A stretch of DNA of 13,154 nt from Anaerolineae bacterium (lineage in GTDB: Bacteria > Chloroflexota > Anaerolineae > JAFGEY01), in assembly GCA_016931365.1 (NCBI GenBank), contig JAFGEY010000181.1, forward strand, positions 1-13,154, in the 5' to 3' direction. The stretch's first letter is position 1. Each line of letters opens with the position of its first letter. Shown here piece by piece: positions 1 to 7,073 of this stretch. The notes beneath the pieces are model-generated. The model was not told where the DNA came from, did not search any database, and saw nothing but the letters and a program-made list of their open reading frames with translations. A program made the position numbers and the translations under genes.

Positions 1-16
1 TACCTTGTGTGTTCAT
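1..16 (-). CDS. 5' end of a gene leaving the window (partial)
   Basis: An ATG at 16 opens a reading frame (Met-Asn-Thr-Gln-Gly) that runs off the left edge. It is supported by a good ribosome binding site, AAAGGGG, six bases upstream, and by an extended -10 promoter element about 30 bases further upstream. Only five codons are visible, so no function can be given. It lies directly downstream of the truncated VWA-family gene on the same strand and appears to have its own promoter. The truncated gene is therefore followed by a real gene start rather than by its own missing C-terminus. Confidence 0.55.
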
Positions 17-45
17 TCTTGTCCCCTTTCAGACTATACATATCG

Positions 46-54
46 ATTATACCA
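46..54 (-). promoter_or_regulatory. Extended -10 promoter for the left-edge gene
   Basis: On the minus strand the sequence reads TGGTATAAT, a perfect TATAAT with the TG of an extended -10. It sits about 30 bases before the ATG at 16. The -35 region 17 bases upstream (TAAAGT) is poor, which fits an extended -10 promoter. Confidence 0.5.
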
Positions 55-85
55 GGGGGAAGTTACACACTTTATTTTATACTCT

Positions 86-1306
86 CTATCTGACAAAACT
101 CACCACTCCTTCGGTGATCGCCTGGGCTTCTACATAGACGGCTTCACAACAATCGACCATCATGAAACATGGCCAGCTATCCCCAAACGCGGATGTTTGG
201 GCCTGGTTCGCTTGGATACTCTGCACTGCTCTTCCACTTTCCCGTTCAACTGCCGTCAAAACATACGGTGTATCTGGCGTCTCAACCTTGACGCCAGTGA
301 TGCTACACGTCCAAACCCCGGCCTCGGCATTGTGAATCTCAATCTGCAAGGGAGCTTCTTTACCTTGCATTTTCTTATAGACCTGTCCATTCGGTCGCCG
401 AATTTCAATCGACAATTCGGCAGCCCCGTCCCAATACAAGACATATAATAATAAGGCAGTTTTCTTCAATTCATAGCCATATGCCGTTGATGTTTCGTTT
501 TGGGAAATGGTAGCTAATTTTTCAGGAGTAGTCAGCAACTGATACGTCGAGTCGCGGGTAGCGTTGGCTAACCAAAAAGCAATATTTCGGAAATATCGGC
601 CCGTGCCAGCTGTGCGATTAAACCGACCATCGACAATCTTTGTAAAGCCTGTATCAAACACGACGCGTTGTTTGTCTTTTTCATAACACGCCATACAGTT
701 CTGTCCATCATGACTTTGGGCAAGAATCGTGACATGCTCGACTGGCGCGACCGTGCAAATAGTGATACCTTCATACAGACTGTTCAGCCCATTCGTTAGG
801 GGGTGTTCAATGAATTTACCCGGTGCAAGCCGCGGTCCTGGCGTCAGAATTTTGTCAGCCATCTTGTTACCCGAAAAAGAGGTGTTCGCCAGGGCCCGCG
901 CCAGTAAATTTGCATCCGCGTAATACGGTTCATTATCCGCCCACAACAAAACCCCATTACCAGCTTCGTTAAACTCACGAATCAGATTTACGTGCTGCGG
1001 ATTAAGATAAGAATGCCTGTCGCTCAAATACCAGAGTTGGGTATAAACGGCCAGATCGGCTTCCTTGAACGGCCACCCCTTTTTTCGAAACACAACATCC
1101 ATTTGCAGATTTCGCTCGGCCACCGAATTGACCACATCTTGCGGTTCTACGCTTTCACCTGTTCCGGTGTAGGCAATAAAAAGCAAAATACGCTCACCCT
1201 GCAACCGATCATCGTCAAAACTACCCAGATCAAAAGCTTTACCAACGGGATTTCCAAATTCATCGAAACCTAAGGAGTCGTTTTTTTGTCGTCTAAAGAA
1301 TTTCAT
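86..1306 (-). CDS. GATase-like/beta-sandwich protein with truncated C-terminal VWA domain
   Basis: The protein has 406 residues. I chose the ATG at 1306 because GGGAG lies about nine bases upstream; the 13 extra upstream codons have no such site. Residues 38-250 look like a class I glutamine-amidotransferase-like (ThuA/DUF4350-like) fold, with strands RILLFIAY and NGVLLWAD, but I see no catalytic Cys-His pair. Residues 280-355 are a beta-sandwich matching residues 235-307 of the 3173 gene, with shared LYVL-W, GQV, APL-EI, W-C-I-G and YVLT. Residues 380-406 match the start of that paralog's VWA domain (FMMVDCC against YIMVDSS) and then stop at TAG 86-88, so the metal-site strand is degenerate and about 150 residues are missing. 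It may be a decaying paralog or a shortened adaptor. The frame is otherwise clean, which argues for a recent or functional truncation. Confidence 0.8.
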   Translation of the reverse strand: MKFFRRQKNDSLGFDEFGNPVGKAFDLGSFDDDRLQGERILLFIAYTGTGESVEPQDVVNSVAERNLQMDVVFRKKGWPFKEADLAVYTQLWYLSDRHSYLNPQHVNLIREFNEAGNGVLLWADNEPYYADANLLARALANTSFSGNKMADKILTPGPRLAPGKFIEHPLTNGLNSLYEGITICTVAPVEHVTILAQSHDGQNCMACYEKDKQRVVFDTGFTKIVDGRFNRTAGTGRYFRNIAFWLANATRDSTYQLLTTPEKLATISQNETSTAYGYELKKTALLLYVLYWDGAAELSIEIRRPNGQVYKKMQGKEAPLQIEIHNAEAGVWTCSITGVKVETPDTPYVLTAVERESGRAVQSIQANQAQTSAFGDSWPCFMMVDCCEAVYVEAQAITEGVVSFVR

Positions 1307-1364
1307 CGTTCTTCTCCCGGTCACACACCTTACTGGATACATCAACCAGAAGTGCGGTATTTTA

Positions 1365-1472
1365 GAGAATGGTGAGATCGCAACCGCTAAATGTGCCTAT
1401 CCACTTTCATGTTTTATTAGTAGATGACCTCGACTTTAAGTATAATATATTTTCAACAAGCTGACCATTCTC
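1365..1472. repeat. 9-bp inverted repeat in the divergent promoter region
   Basis: GAGAATGGT at 1365-1373 and ACCATTCTC at 1464-1472 are perfect inverted copies, 90 bases apart. They bracket the space between the two divergent genes starting at 1306 and 1489. This could be a pair of operator half-sites coordinating both genes, though nine bases can also match by chance. Confidence 0.3.
1441..1446 (+). promoter_or_regulatory. -10 box of the membrane protein gene
   Basis: A perfect TATAAT lies 43 bases before the ATG at 1489. The -35 region is weak (TTAGTA or TAGTAG at 17-18 bases). The ribosome binding site AAGAAGAGG at 1474-1482 is well placed. Confidence 0.4.
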
Positions 1473-1488
1473 CAAGAAGAGGTTCACA

Positions 1489-2829
1489 ATGGCTCTACGA
1501 AACTTTCTGAAACAGATTTCAAGCTGGTTAAGACAGATAACTAGCGGTATCTCGGATATGGCTGTTCAGAAATGGCTAACCACTCTCCCACCCTTTAATC
1601 AGAGCAAGTCACAATCAACAATGCAGGGCTTTATTTTAATGGGCATTCGAAGTCTGATCACGGTCATCTTAATCTGTGTAACAATACTACCGGTGGTTGT
1701 ATATGTCAGTTTATTAGCATTGTTAGCTGGACCATTTGTCTGGCTAATCTGGAATCTGAACCGTTTTTACCTCCTGTTTTACGGATACTTTTTCAGCCTG
1801 ACCAGCACCTTAACTTATTTAATGATAACCGATACTGGTCCAGATATTCTAGTTGGATTACTCATCCTGGCGACCATTATGCCGTTGATCTTCTTTGTCG
1901 GCGCCTCATTTTTAAATAACTTGCCATTTGGTGGCATAGGTTTACTCATCATCTTTTGGCCAGTCTATATCATCGGGAAAATCGTCCTCAGCTTAATCTT
2001 CGACAGCATTAATACGCCTAGTGGGTCTGAGCTCGAACAATCGATCTTTCTAGCATTGGTGAGCATCATACTGATCGTAGTTGCCAAAATCTATCTAGAA
2101 AAACGTCGTTTCCCCAATCAAAATCAACCGTCGCTTCTTCGAATGCTAGTTGATGCGCCATTCATGGTTCCCTTCTTTTTTGGGCAAACCACCTGGGAAC
2201 TAGTGCGGGATACCATTAAGCTCTACAAATCGACGAAAGATGTCCTTCTGCGTATTCTGTTACCAGTCGCCTTATTCGGGAGCGCTTGCGTCGGCCTTGC
2301 CTATTTTACAAAATGGCTCGCCATCTATTACCAGGAATCGCAATTCGGTTATTTACTGATCCTGGAAACAGTATTGGTGCTGGCCTTCATGTTGATCTGG
2401 ACGGCATTCGCGCTCATGTTCGAAAATATGCGCCGCCCCGACCTTTGGGTCAGATCCAATCGGTTTACGGTTGATATGTTTGGGGTATTTCTCTACGCTT
2501 ATCCACTTAGCTTCTACACCTTGGTAAGATTTACTGAATTGTTCAACTATGATTTTGATCCGCTGTTCTATGCAACTCTAGCCGTGATAGGGGTCGTGGT
2601 TGTCCTAGTCATTGCCTCGACGCAGATGAAGCCCGGTCAGATATATCTGCAGATGATGCTACAGCAACAGTCTGTGGCAACCCGACAATACAATCTGCAA
2701 AAACAACGGATGGAGGCCCTCTTTAACCAGTATCCATACTTAAAACTTGTGTATCAGTGGTGGCCTCTCATTTTTCCAATAGCTGGTCTTTTAGCTTTCA
2801 TCACTAATCCTGAGATCCCTTCATTCTAG
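1489..2829 (+). CDS. Polytopic membrane protein, about ten helices, function unknown
   Basis: A 446-residue, very hydrophobic protein that I do not recognise. After an amphipathic N-terminus (1-45), likely membrane segments lie near 50-87 (probably two), 92-113, 118-140, 148-171, 184-203, 253-278, 287-311, 328-348, 358-377 and 423-440. A charged stretch at 204-252, with an RML-DAP-M motif and Lys/Arg-rich ends, is probably cytoplasmic. So is 380-415, which is glutamine-rich and helical. The start is set by AAGAAGAGG six bases before the ATG. The gene is transcribed away from the truncated VWA gene and towards the VWA-kinase pair. Its place between two VWA paralogs suggests it is the membrane component or effector of the same system. 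That is inference from position only; no catalytic or transporter motif is visible. Confidence 0.8.
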   Translation: MALRNFLKQISSWLRQITSGISDMAVQKWLTTLPPFNQSKSQSTMQGFILMGIRSLITVILICVTILPVVVYVSLLALLAGPFVWLIWNLNRFYLLFYGYFFSLTSTLTYLMITDTGPDILVGLLILATIMPLIFFVGASFLNNLPFGGIGLLIIFWPVYIIGKIVLSLIFDSINTPSGSELEQSIFLALVSIILIVVAKIYLEKRRFPNQNQPSLLRMLVDAPFMVPFFFGQTTWELVRDTIKLYKSTKDVLLRILLPVALFGSACVGLAYFTKWLAIYYQESQFGYLLILETVLVLAFMLIWTAFALMFENMRRPDLWVRSNRFTVDMFGVFLYAYPLSFYTLVRFTELFNYDFDPLFYATLAVIGVVVVLVIASTQMKPGQIYLQMMLQQQSVATRQYNLQKQRMEALFNQYPYLKLVYQWWPLIFPIAGLLAFITNPEIPSF

Positions 2830-2914
2830 TTAATTGAAAGTATGCATTTTTTGTGATGGTCAACAACCTAATTGATTCTGCCAGACGCAACCCAAAGACA
2901 TTTTTAAGGTGATT

Positions 2915-2983
2915 GGCTCTCTGGGAATTTCCGGGGCGATTTTCACATGTTGCAGCAAACACCCCAGAAATTCCTGGAGAGCC
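2915..2983. repeat. Long hairpin: 22-bp arms, 25-base loop
   Basis: The arms are 2915-2936 and 2962-2983; the outer end is GGCTCTC/GAGAGCC and the inner end GGGG/CCCC. Of 22 pairs, 19 are Watson-Crick. As plus-strand RNA, two of the other three become G-U pairs and one is C-A; as minus-strand RNA only one is rescued. The fold is thus better as plus-strand RNA. There is no T-run after it, so it is not a standard terminator. It could be a structured RNA element, a MITE-like remnant, or fused ends of an insertion sequence; no target duplication is visible. Confidence 0.6.
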
Positions 2984-3020
2984 GTCCGTGCTTTGCGTGC
3001 GTAGACGCTAAGCGGAAAGT

Positions 3021-3049
3021 TTGCAAGCCCATCGACTGTATCTTAAAAT
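3021..3049 (+). promoter_or_regulatory. Sigma-70-type promoter of the VWA-kinase pair
   Basis: TTGCAA (3021-3026), a 17-base spacer and TAAAAT (3044-3049) match the consensus at 4/6 and 5/6. Transcription would start near 3056, giving a leader of roughly 115 bases. A direct repeat lies in the spacer and its second copy lies shortly after the start. Confidence 0.5.
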
Positions 3050-3083
3050 TGTCGGTAGTATGAGAGAATAAGCCATCGACTGT
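3025..3083. repeat. Two direct repeats AAGCC(C)ATCGACTGT across the promoter
   Basis: AAGCCCATCGACTGT (3025-3039) and AAGCCATCGACTGT (3070-3083) differ by one extra C and start 45 bases apart, a little over four helical turns. One copy lies between the -35 and -10 boxes and the other downstream of the predicted start. This is a typical layout for cooperative repressor binding; the protein that would bind is unknown. Confidence 0.5.
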
Positions 3084-3132
3084 CAAAAACAGCGTGTTCG
3101 TGCTGAAAAACTTTCAAACAAGATGTTAAACA

Positions 3133-3158
3133 ATTAGTTGAACGCTTTTTGAACTAAT
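3133..3158 (+). promoter_or_regulatory. Inverted repeat in the 5' leader, next to the ribosome binding site
   Basis: ATTAGTT (3133-3139) and AACTAAT (3152-3158) are perfect inverted copies with a 12-base loop. They end four bases before the AGGA at 3162-3165 that serves the ATG at 3173. It could be a weak leader hairpin or an operator. Confidence 0.35.
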
Positions 3159-3172
3159 CATAGGACCATAAA

Positions 3173-4762
3173 ATGGCAAAACGCTTTCTTGTAAGTCCAA
3201 GCGACTTTGATGACATTGGGGCTGTGTTGAATCAGCTTGGAAAAGGCTTTGAGCATCAAACGATTGACTGGTATACTATGAGCAATATCCAAAGTTTGAC
3301 GGGTTGCGAAGTACTCTTTCTCAATTGCAGTGGCGAGGCAAGTAGCCCCAACTCCCAAGTTGCAAAGAACATTACTCAATTTGTGCATAATGGAGGGTCA
3401 CTTTATGCCTCAGACTATGCGGGAGGCGCTATTCAAGCAGCTTTCCCAAATCGCATCTCATTTGATCAAAACGGTAGCGTTGGTAAGGTTTCGTGCAATG
3501 TTGTTGATGAAGGCTTGAGTGAAATCATTGGGACAGATATTGATATTGAATTTGATATGGGTGGTTGGTGGCAAATCACAGATGTCGGACAGGATATTCG
3601 GGTCTTTTTGCGTGCGAATAGTAATAATCAACCGATTATTGCAGGGTTTTCATATGGGCAAGGACATGTTATCTACACATCTTTTCACAACAAAGCGCAA
3701 ACCTCTAAAAAAGAGCGTGATTTACTGAAATATCTCGTCTTTCGTCCTATTCTTGCCCAAACAGCAGCATCAGCAGCCAATATCGCTAAGTCACAACAAT
3801 TTACAGCTGGCAAAGAAATCATCGCATCGGTTGACCGGGGCAAGCGTTCTACAGATTATCTTTATCAGAACACACACAATGATGATATGCTATACGTCCT
3901 GCATTGGACTGATAAGGGCGAATTACGGATGATTGTTCGCGGCCCAACTGGGCAAGTCGTGCGCGATCAAAAAAGCACAACGGCGCCGCTTATCTTTGAA
4001 ATCGCAAGACCAATAACGGGGAATTGGCATTGTCAAATTGAGGGAACAAAGATTCCACATGACAATTTTGCTTATGTGCTCACACTCGCACGGCGTCCAA
4101 TAAGCCAGTCCCCATCTTATACCGAAAACCCACAGACGGGCAACAAAGCGGAACATAAATTACCTTTGTATATTATGGTCGATAGCTCCAGCACAGCCAT
4201 TGATGCAAGCACTATTGTGACACAAGGCATCACACAACTCGTTCGTAATTTGCGCGATATTTCCGTAAAAAACGTATATACTTATATAAGTATTAATTCC
4301 GTAAATAGTGAAGTAAATCCAATCTCTGAACCTATCCGAATTGGACAATTATCATCTTTATCTCTCCCTTGTTCTGGTCATTTACTGTTGCAAGGAGCTA
4401 TGGATGGTTTGTATGAAGACATCAAGGTACGGATAAACGAGGGTTTTGGCAAAGCATTGGTCTGTGTTTTACTGACAAAAGAGCCGAATGATAGTGTTGG
4501 CGAGGCGATGCAACGCATTCATCATCTCCGAAATTCAGGCTATCTCAATATTATTGCCTTAGGGGTCGGGGAATCCGTCTCGGCAGAAACCCTTAAACAA
4601 ATCGGCGTATTGGCTCTTCGAATTGAAGGTGAAAATTTTGTAGACGATGCTTTCGATTGGTTAGCGAATGTTTTAAAAAGCATTATGCAATCTCTTGCAA
4701 CACATGGCGAAGGGCAGAGTATTGACATGCCAGCCCCGCCAAGAGGTATCCACCAAGTCTAG
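3173..4762 (+). CDS. GATase-like/beta-sandwich protein with TerY-like VWA domain
   Basis: A 529-residue protein, full-length compared with its truncated paralog at 86-1306. AGGA seven bases upstream supports the ATG. Residues 1-190 resemble a GATase1-like alpha/beta domain (EVLFLN, GGSLYASDYAGG, GQGHVIYTSFHNK) without a visible catalytic triad. Residues 225-308 form a beta-sandwich resembling accessory domains of secreted proteases and VWA proteins. Residues 328-507 are a VWA domain of the TerY type: PLYIMVD, then QGITQLVRNLR, then NIIALGVG, ending in an F-DWLANVLKSIMQS helix. The metal-binding site is degraded: DxSxS is D337-S339-T341, the usual second-loop Thr is His403, and the TDGEP loop reads TKEP with Lys436 for Asp. 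It probably acts as a binding scaffold. No signal peptide is seen, so it is probably cytoplasmic. It lies 87 bases before the kinase gene on the same strand. Confidence 0.8.
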   Translation: MAKRFLVSPSDFDDIGAVLNQLGKGFEHQTIDWYTMSNIQSLTGCEVLFLNCSGEASSPNSQVAKNITQFVHNGGSLYASDYAGGAIQAAFPNRISFDQNGSVGKVSCNVVDEGLSEIIGTDIDIEFDMGGWWQITDVGQDIRVFLRANSNNQPIIAGFSYGQGHVIYTSFHNKAQTSKKERDLLKYLVFRPILAQTAASAANIAKSQQFTAGKEIIASVDRGKRSTDYLYQNTHNDDMLYVLHWTDKGELRMIVRGPTGQVVRDQKSTTAPLIFEIARPITGNWHCQIEGTKIPHDNFAYVLTLARRPISQSPSYTENPQTGNKAEHKLPLYIMVDSSSTAIDASTIVTQGITQLVRNLRDISVKNVYTYISINSVNSEVNPISEPIRIGQLSSLSLPCSGHLLLQGAMDGLYEDIKVRINEGFGKALVCVLLTKEPNDSVGEAMQRIHHLRNSGYLNIIALGVGESVSAETLKQIGVLALRIEGENFVDDAFDWLANVLKSIMQSLATHGEGQSIDMPAPPRGIHQV

Positions 4763-4849
4763 ATAATGCAATTAGACAGAATTATAGTAACTACTCAGAC
4801 TGAATATATGGGTAGAACAATCTCAAATACCAAAACGAGAAGGACTTGT

Positions 4850-6973
4850 ATGGTCGATTTATCACCCGAACAGATTACAGAACTGGTTGATTTACTTGAT
4901 CCACTGACGGGCAACGAATCTGCGCGTCGTGCGTTGCTGTCCCAGGCATTGGGGCTTAGGTCGCCCGTCTTGCGCACTCTGGACTTTCATGGTCCAACGT
5001 ATACGTTTGTAATCAATATGGTGAACGCGCTGCTGAACCACGGCGAGGCCATACCGGGCAAGCCAGCGCTCGTGCTGTTGCTGGAGAAGGCGCGTGAGCA
5101 ATTGGGATACGAGAAGCACGAGCGCATCGATGCGCTCATAACGGCCATTGATACGCCATCAGTAGTTATTAAGAAACAGCGCGAGGAAGAAGCGGCCAAA
5201 CGTGTCGGGAACAAGGTCGGCGCATATTACCTTGAAGAGCGGCTTGCTTCCACCTTGACTACCGATGTCTACCGCGTGTACCATGAGAGGCGTCGCGAAG
5301 AACCTCTAGCGCTCAAAGTGCTGCGGCAGTTCAAGAGCGGGACATATGATGCCAAGCGCTTCCGACGCGAGATCGCGGTGCTGCAAGCACTGGACAACCC
5401 GCACATTGCCCGACATCTCGACTCCGGGGAGTGGGAGGGTTTGATGTATTTGGTGATGCCCTTCTACCCGCACGGCACACTGGAGCAGCGCGTCCGGGCG
5501 CAAGGGCCAGTGGCGCTCGATGCAGCGGAGCGCGTGCTTTGGCAGATGGCCGACGCGCTCGAAGCTGCACATCAAAAAAACATCATCCACCGCGACGTGA
5601 AGCCCAGCAATGTGCTGTTCGACGCCCAGGACAACGCCGTCTTGGCCGACTTCGGGGTAGCGATGATGTCGGACGCAACCTCCTATTCTTCCGGCTTCTT
5701 GGGCACAGCAATGTACGCCGCGCCGGAGCAGTTCCACACCGAGGAGGTGGACATCCGCACCGATGTTTACTCACTCGGCCTCACCCTGTACTACATGTTG
5801 ACTGGGCAGCCACCGTTCAAGGCCAATGGCCTCGCGCTGATGGCCCTGCGCATCCGGGGCGAGGTGCCGCCGCACCCCTGCGATGTGTACCACGATCTGC
5901 CGCGCGGGGTGGGTGATGTGATTGTGAAGGTGGTGCAGGATACGCGCGAAGCTCGTTATGTCGAGCCGCGTGCTCTGGCCGAAGCATTTGGCGAGGCAGT
6001 GAAGCATGTTCGCCTCGCACCGGTATATGAACTGATTCGGATGTTGCCTGATCAGGAAGCTAAGGATAAATTGGGTGATTTAGCAAAACATGATAATGAT
6101 GTAGTAGTGCGTGAGTTTGCTGTCGATGCACTCGTGACGCCTGCGCCGTTGAAATTGTTGCCCCAAGCCCGACCGACGTCGCTGCCTTTTGAGCCAATAT
6201 GGATTGAGATACCCGCCGGGCCATTTTTAATGGGCAGCACAGAGGAGCATGTTGCACGACTCACAGAGGAATATGAGTGGGATTGGCCCAAAAATGAGCT
6301 ACCACAGAACACGGTTGACCTGCCAGCCTACCGCATCAGCAAATACCCAGTCACCTACGCACAGTTCAAGCCGTTTGTAGAAAGCGATGGCTATGCTAAT
6401 TCTGATTACTGGACCGAGGCTGGTTGGCGGTGGCGTGAGAAAGAGAAGATCGAGACGCCGCTATATTGGCATAGCTCGAAGTGGCATATTGACGATTACT
6501 CGGTTGTTGGCGTAAGTTGGTACGAGGCATATGCTTACTGTCGATGGCTAGGCGAACGTCTTGGTTACGAAGTGTGCCTCCCCACCGAAGCGGAATGGGA
6601 GAAAGCGGCGCGTGGCACGAAGGGATTGATATATCCGTGGGGTGATAAGTTTGATGCAAACAAGTGCAATGTAGAAGAAAACGGCATCGGGCACACGACA
6701 TCGGTCAGGAAGTATTCGCCGCAAGGCGACAGTCCTTACGGTTGCGCGAATATGGCTGGCAACGTGTGGGAGTGGGTACTATCTGAGTATCGAGAGTACC
6801 CTTATGGAGACGACTATGGACGGAATGATCACAGCGATGCTAGCAGCCGTATAGTTCGCGGTGGTTCATTCATCCTTGATGCCCGCTACGCCCGTACCGC
6901 CTACCGCGACAAGATCAGCCCTGACGATCGTGACTACGACAACGGATTCCGTTTGATCACCCACACTGTTTAG
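4850..6973 (+). CDS. EAD-like domain / Ser-Thr kinase / FGE-like (C-lectin fold) fusion
   Basis: A 707-residue protein. I chose ATG 4850 because GAGAAGGA lies five bases upstream; an in-frame ATG at 4766 has no such site. Residues 1-101 are helical and resemble the effector-associated domains (EAD) of bacterial conflict systems, which recruit partners by like-with-like binding. Residues 125-385 are a Hanks-type kinase: Lys156 (LALKVL), Glu174, HRD 247-249 with Lys251 and Asn254, DFG 267-269, APE 291-293 and Asp305. The nucleotide loop (LASTLTTDV, 132-140) has none of the usual glycines. A helical linker (about 390-430, possibly HEAT-like) leads to a formylglycine-generating-enzyme-like domain at 450-707, with LPTEAEWEKAARG, NMAGNVWEWV and a final RGGS-GFRL. 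It lacks the catalytic cysteines of true FGE, so it is more likely a binding domain. It probably receives signals with, or phosphorylates, the VWA protein upstream. Confidence 0.85.
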   Translation: MVDLSPEQITELVDLLDPLTGNESARRALLSQALGLRSPVLRTLDFHGPTYTFVINMVNALLNHGEAIPGKPALVLLLEKAREQLGYEKHERIDALITAIDTPSVVIKKQREEEAAKRVGNKVGAYYLEERLASTLTTDVYRVYHERRREEPLALKVLRQFKSGTYDAKRFRREIAVLQALDNPHIARHLDSGEWEGLMYLVMPFYPHGTLEQRVRAQGPVALDAAERVLWQMADALEAAHQKNIIHRDVKPSNVLFDAQDNAVLADFGVAMMSDATSYSSGFLGTAMYAAPEQFHTEEVDIRTDVYSLGLTLYYMLTGQPPFKANGLALMALRIRGEVPPHPCDVYHDLPRGVGDVIVKVVQDTREARYVEPRALAEAFGEAVKHVRLAPVYELIRMLPDQEAKDKLGDLAKHDNDVVVREFAVDALVTPAPLKLLPQARPTSLPFEPIWIEIPAGPFLMGSTEEHVARLTEEYEWDWPKNELPQNTVDLPAYRISKYPVTYAQFKPFVESDGYANSDYWTEAGWRWREKEKIETPLYWHSSKWHIDDYSVVGVSWYEAYAYCRWLGERLGYEVCLPTEAEWEKAARGTKGLIYPWGDKFDANKCNVEENGIGHTTSVRKYSPQGDSPYGCANMAGNVWEWVLSEYREYPYGDDYGRNDHSDASSRIVRGGSFILDARYARTAYRDKISPDDRDYDNGFRLITHTV

Positions 6974-7000
6974 TCATAAATTTACCGATCTCGTACCCGT

Positions 7001-7020
7001 CTATCTTACTAAACAGATAG
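7001..7020 (+). terminator. Weak hairpin after the kinase gene
   Basis: CTATCT and AGATAG pair around an 8-base loop and are followed by TTTATT. The stem is only six base pairs and AT-rich, so this is at best a weak terminator. It lies 27 bases after the stop codon. Confidence 0.3.
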
Positions 7021-7073
7021 TTTATTCCGTGTTATAGGAATAATATAACTATTAAATAAATTAATCGGAAATC

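Larger units (their letters stand above)
2830..3172. other. 343-bp gene-free spacer with hairpin, promoter and repeats
   Basis: No credible coding sequence is present. The spacer holds a 69-bp imperfect palindrome (2915-2983), a promoter for the 3173 gene with direct repeats across it (3021-3083), and a 7-bp inverted repeat just before the ribosome binding site (3133-3158). I see no convincing terminator for the upstream gene; the T-run near 2854-2859 has no stem before it. Confidence 0.6.

Noticed and set aside
4766..4849. Upstream in-frame ATG giving the kinase fusion 28 more residues
   Set aside because: There is no ribosome binding site there, and the extension lacks similarity to the EAD-like start; ATG 4850 is well supported.
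5387..5399. GTGCTGCAAGCAC in the kinase gene, resembling the iteron motif
   Set aside because: The spacing between GTGC and GCAC is five bases instead of seven and it stands alone, so it is probably chance.
5306..5737. Long antisense ORFs within the kinase gene, on both strands
   Set aside because: They are shadows of GC-rich kinase coding sequence. They lack ribosome binding sites and recognisable domains, whereas the sense frame has full kinase motifs.
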